This document shows, piece after piece, positions 63,417-64,000 of a stretch of 64,000 nucleotides of DNA (the stretch's first letter is position 1; the number at the start of each line of letters is the position of its first letter). The translations under genes were made by a program, and so were the position numbers. The notes under the pieces are model-generated. The model worked only from the letters and a program-made list of their open reading frames with translations. It did no database searches and had not been told where the DNA came from. The DNA comes from an uncultured Porphyromonadaceae bacterium (GTDB taxonomy: Bacteria; Bacteroidota; Bacteroidia; Bacteroidales; Barnesiellaceae_A): positions 1 through 64,000 of the forward strand of contig UPZG01000002.1 in NCBI GenBank assembly GCA_900538705.1, given 5' to 3'.

Positions 63417-64000
63417 ATGGACAAATATATCGTTATCGTAGCCGGCGGCCACGGCTCACGCATGGGCAGCGACATCCCCAAGCAGTTTCTGACATTATGT
63501 CACAAACCCATACTCATGCACACCATAGAACGTTTAGCAACCGCCGAGCCGCAAGCCCGACTGATAGTGGTACTTCCAGGCAATCAATGCGACGAGTGGC
63601 ACAGACTCTGTCAGAAACATAGTTTCCACCTCAGCCATGTGGTGGTAGAAGGAGGGTGCGACCGTTTCCACTCGGTACTCAATGCCTTGCGACATGTACC
63701 CGACGGAGTTTTGGTTGCCATTCACGACGGTGTGCGACCTTTGGTGAGCGAAATTGTCGTACACGAAGCCTTTGTAACGGCCGAACGCTGTGGTGCTGCC
63801 ATTCCCGTCATGCCGGTCACCGAGAGTCTGCGCGAAATATGTTCCGACAAACTCTCACACGCCGTAGAACGGAGTCGCTTTCGCTGTGTACAAACCCCGC
63901 AGACCTTTGCATCGACCTTGTTAAAAAAGGCTTACGAATTGCCCTACCGCCCCGAGTTTACCGACGACGCTTCGGTCTACGAAGCAGCCGGTCATGAAGT
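63417..64000 (+). CDS. ispD: 2-C-methyl-D-erythritol 4-phosphate cytidylyltransferase (3' end beyond the window)
   Basis: The first ~194 residues are present, starting MDKYIVIVAGGHGSRMGSDI. IspD makes CDP-methylerythritol in the non-mevalonate isoprenoid pathway. Marks are the nucleotide loop VAGGHGSRMGSDIPKQFL (Arg and Lys contacts), VEGGCDRFHSVLNALRHV, AIHDGVRPLV (metal Asp region), IPVMPVTESLRE and VQTPQTFASTLLKKAY. The last part (FTDDASVYEAAGHEV) is typical just before the C-terminal strands. It has its own promoter. Confidence 0.97.
   Translation, partial: MDKYIVIVAGGHGSRMGSDIPKQFLTLCHKPILMHTIERLATAEPQARLIVVLPGNQCDEWHRLCQKHSFHLSHVVVEGGCDRFHSVLNALRHVPDGVLVAIHDGVRPLVSEIVVHEAFVTAERCGAAIPVMPVTESLREICSDKLSHAVERSRFRCVQTPQTFASTLLKKAYELPYRPEFTDDASVYEAAGHE

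Noticed and set aside
1..64000. Searched by eye for CRISPR arrays, insertion sequences, integrases and rRNA genes
   Set aside because: No regularly spaced repeats, no transposase or integrase ORF and no rRNA sequence were found.

Overview
The window looks like a chromosome segment of a gut-type Bacteroidales bacterium; Barnesiella- or Coprobacter-like relatives are possible, but I cannot fix the genus. Several things support this. Many genes are preceded by the Bacteroidetes promoter form TTTG/TTG, about 20 bases, then TAnnTTTG, with poor Shine-Dalgarno sites. There is a fused fucokinase/GDP-fucose pyrophosphorylase, a Na+-pumping methylmalonyl-CoA decarboxylase operon with mce, a PCMD-domain lipid-anchored or secreted protein, tandem ~785-residue outer-membrane barrels with carboxypeptidase-regulatory N-domains, and secreted proteins with Por-type C-terminal domains.

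Layout. 1-100: the end of a tRNA-Arg(ACG) and its terminator. 605-753: a densely folded non-coding stretch. 826-3432: a CbxX-type AAA+ ATPase with an unrecognised Cys-rich N-terminal half. 3693-7352: etfB-etfA-acyl-CoA dehydrogenase operon. 7505-8218: small secreted protein. 8534-10453: dnaK behind a sigma-54-like site. 10851-12637: strikingly AT-rich two-gene cassette (soluble protein plus five-helix membrane protein), the best candidate here for an undescribed acquired system. 13250-15142: LD-carboxypeptidase and PCMD protein. 15348-15531: a promoter-to-terminator unit with no gene, probably an sRNA. 15634-16599: divergent 6-phosphogluconolactonase.

16716-27757 is a peptide-export locus, partly decayed. 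It holds one outer-membrane barrel gene broken by a single in-frame stop, a 55-codon stump resembling a radical-SAM peptide maturase, two intact barrel paralogues sharing a nearly identical 296-base block, a C39-peptidase ABC exporter and a short HlyD-like adaptor. No precursor peptide or complete maturase is visible. 27885-32420: methylmalonyl-CoA epimerase and the decarboxylase sodium pump (propionate formation). 33077-38466: L-fucose uptake and GDP-fucose salvage with a DUF4861 lipoprotein. 38570-50496: a compact exopolysaccharide locus (GT2, Wza, Wzc, Wzx, Wzy-like, pyruvyl transferase, GT4, epimerase, cupin, WecG-type transferase). 50521-53219: folate cyclo-ligase, S41 protease, dCMP deaminase. 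53523-56031: a secreted DUF4465-like protein and a GH10-like hydrolase. 56377-61160: pyruvate:ferredoxin oxidoreductase, and an AAA_14-type ATPase whose Walker B glutamate is glutamine. 61870-63120: a secreted two-repeat protein. 63417-end: start of ispD.

The metabolic picture is an anaerobic fermenter: pyruvate is oxidised through ferredoxin, propionate is made with a Na+ pump, ETF serves an acyl-CoA dehydrogenase, and host fucose is captured for surface glycans. All assignments come from reading the sequence; no database search was run.
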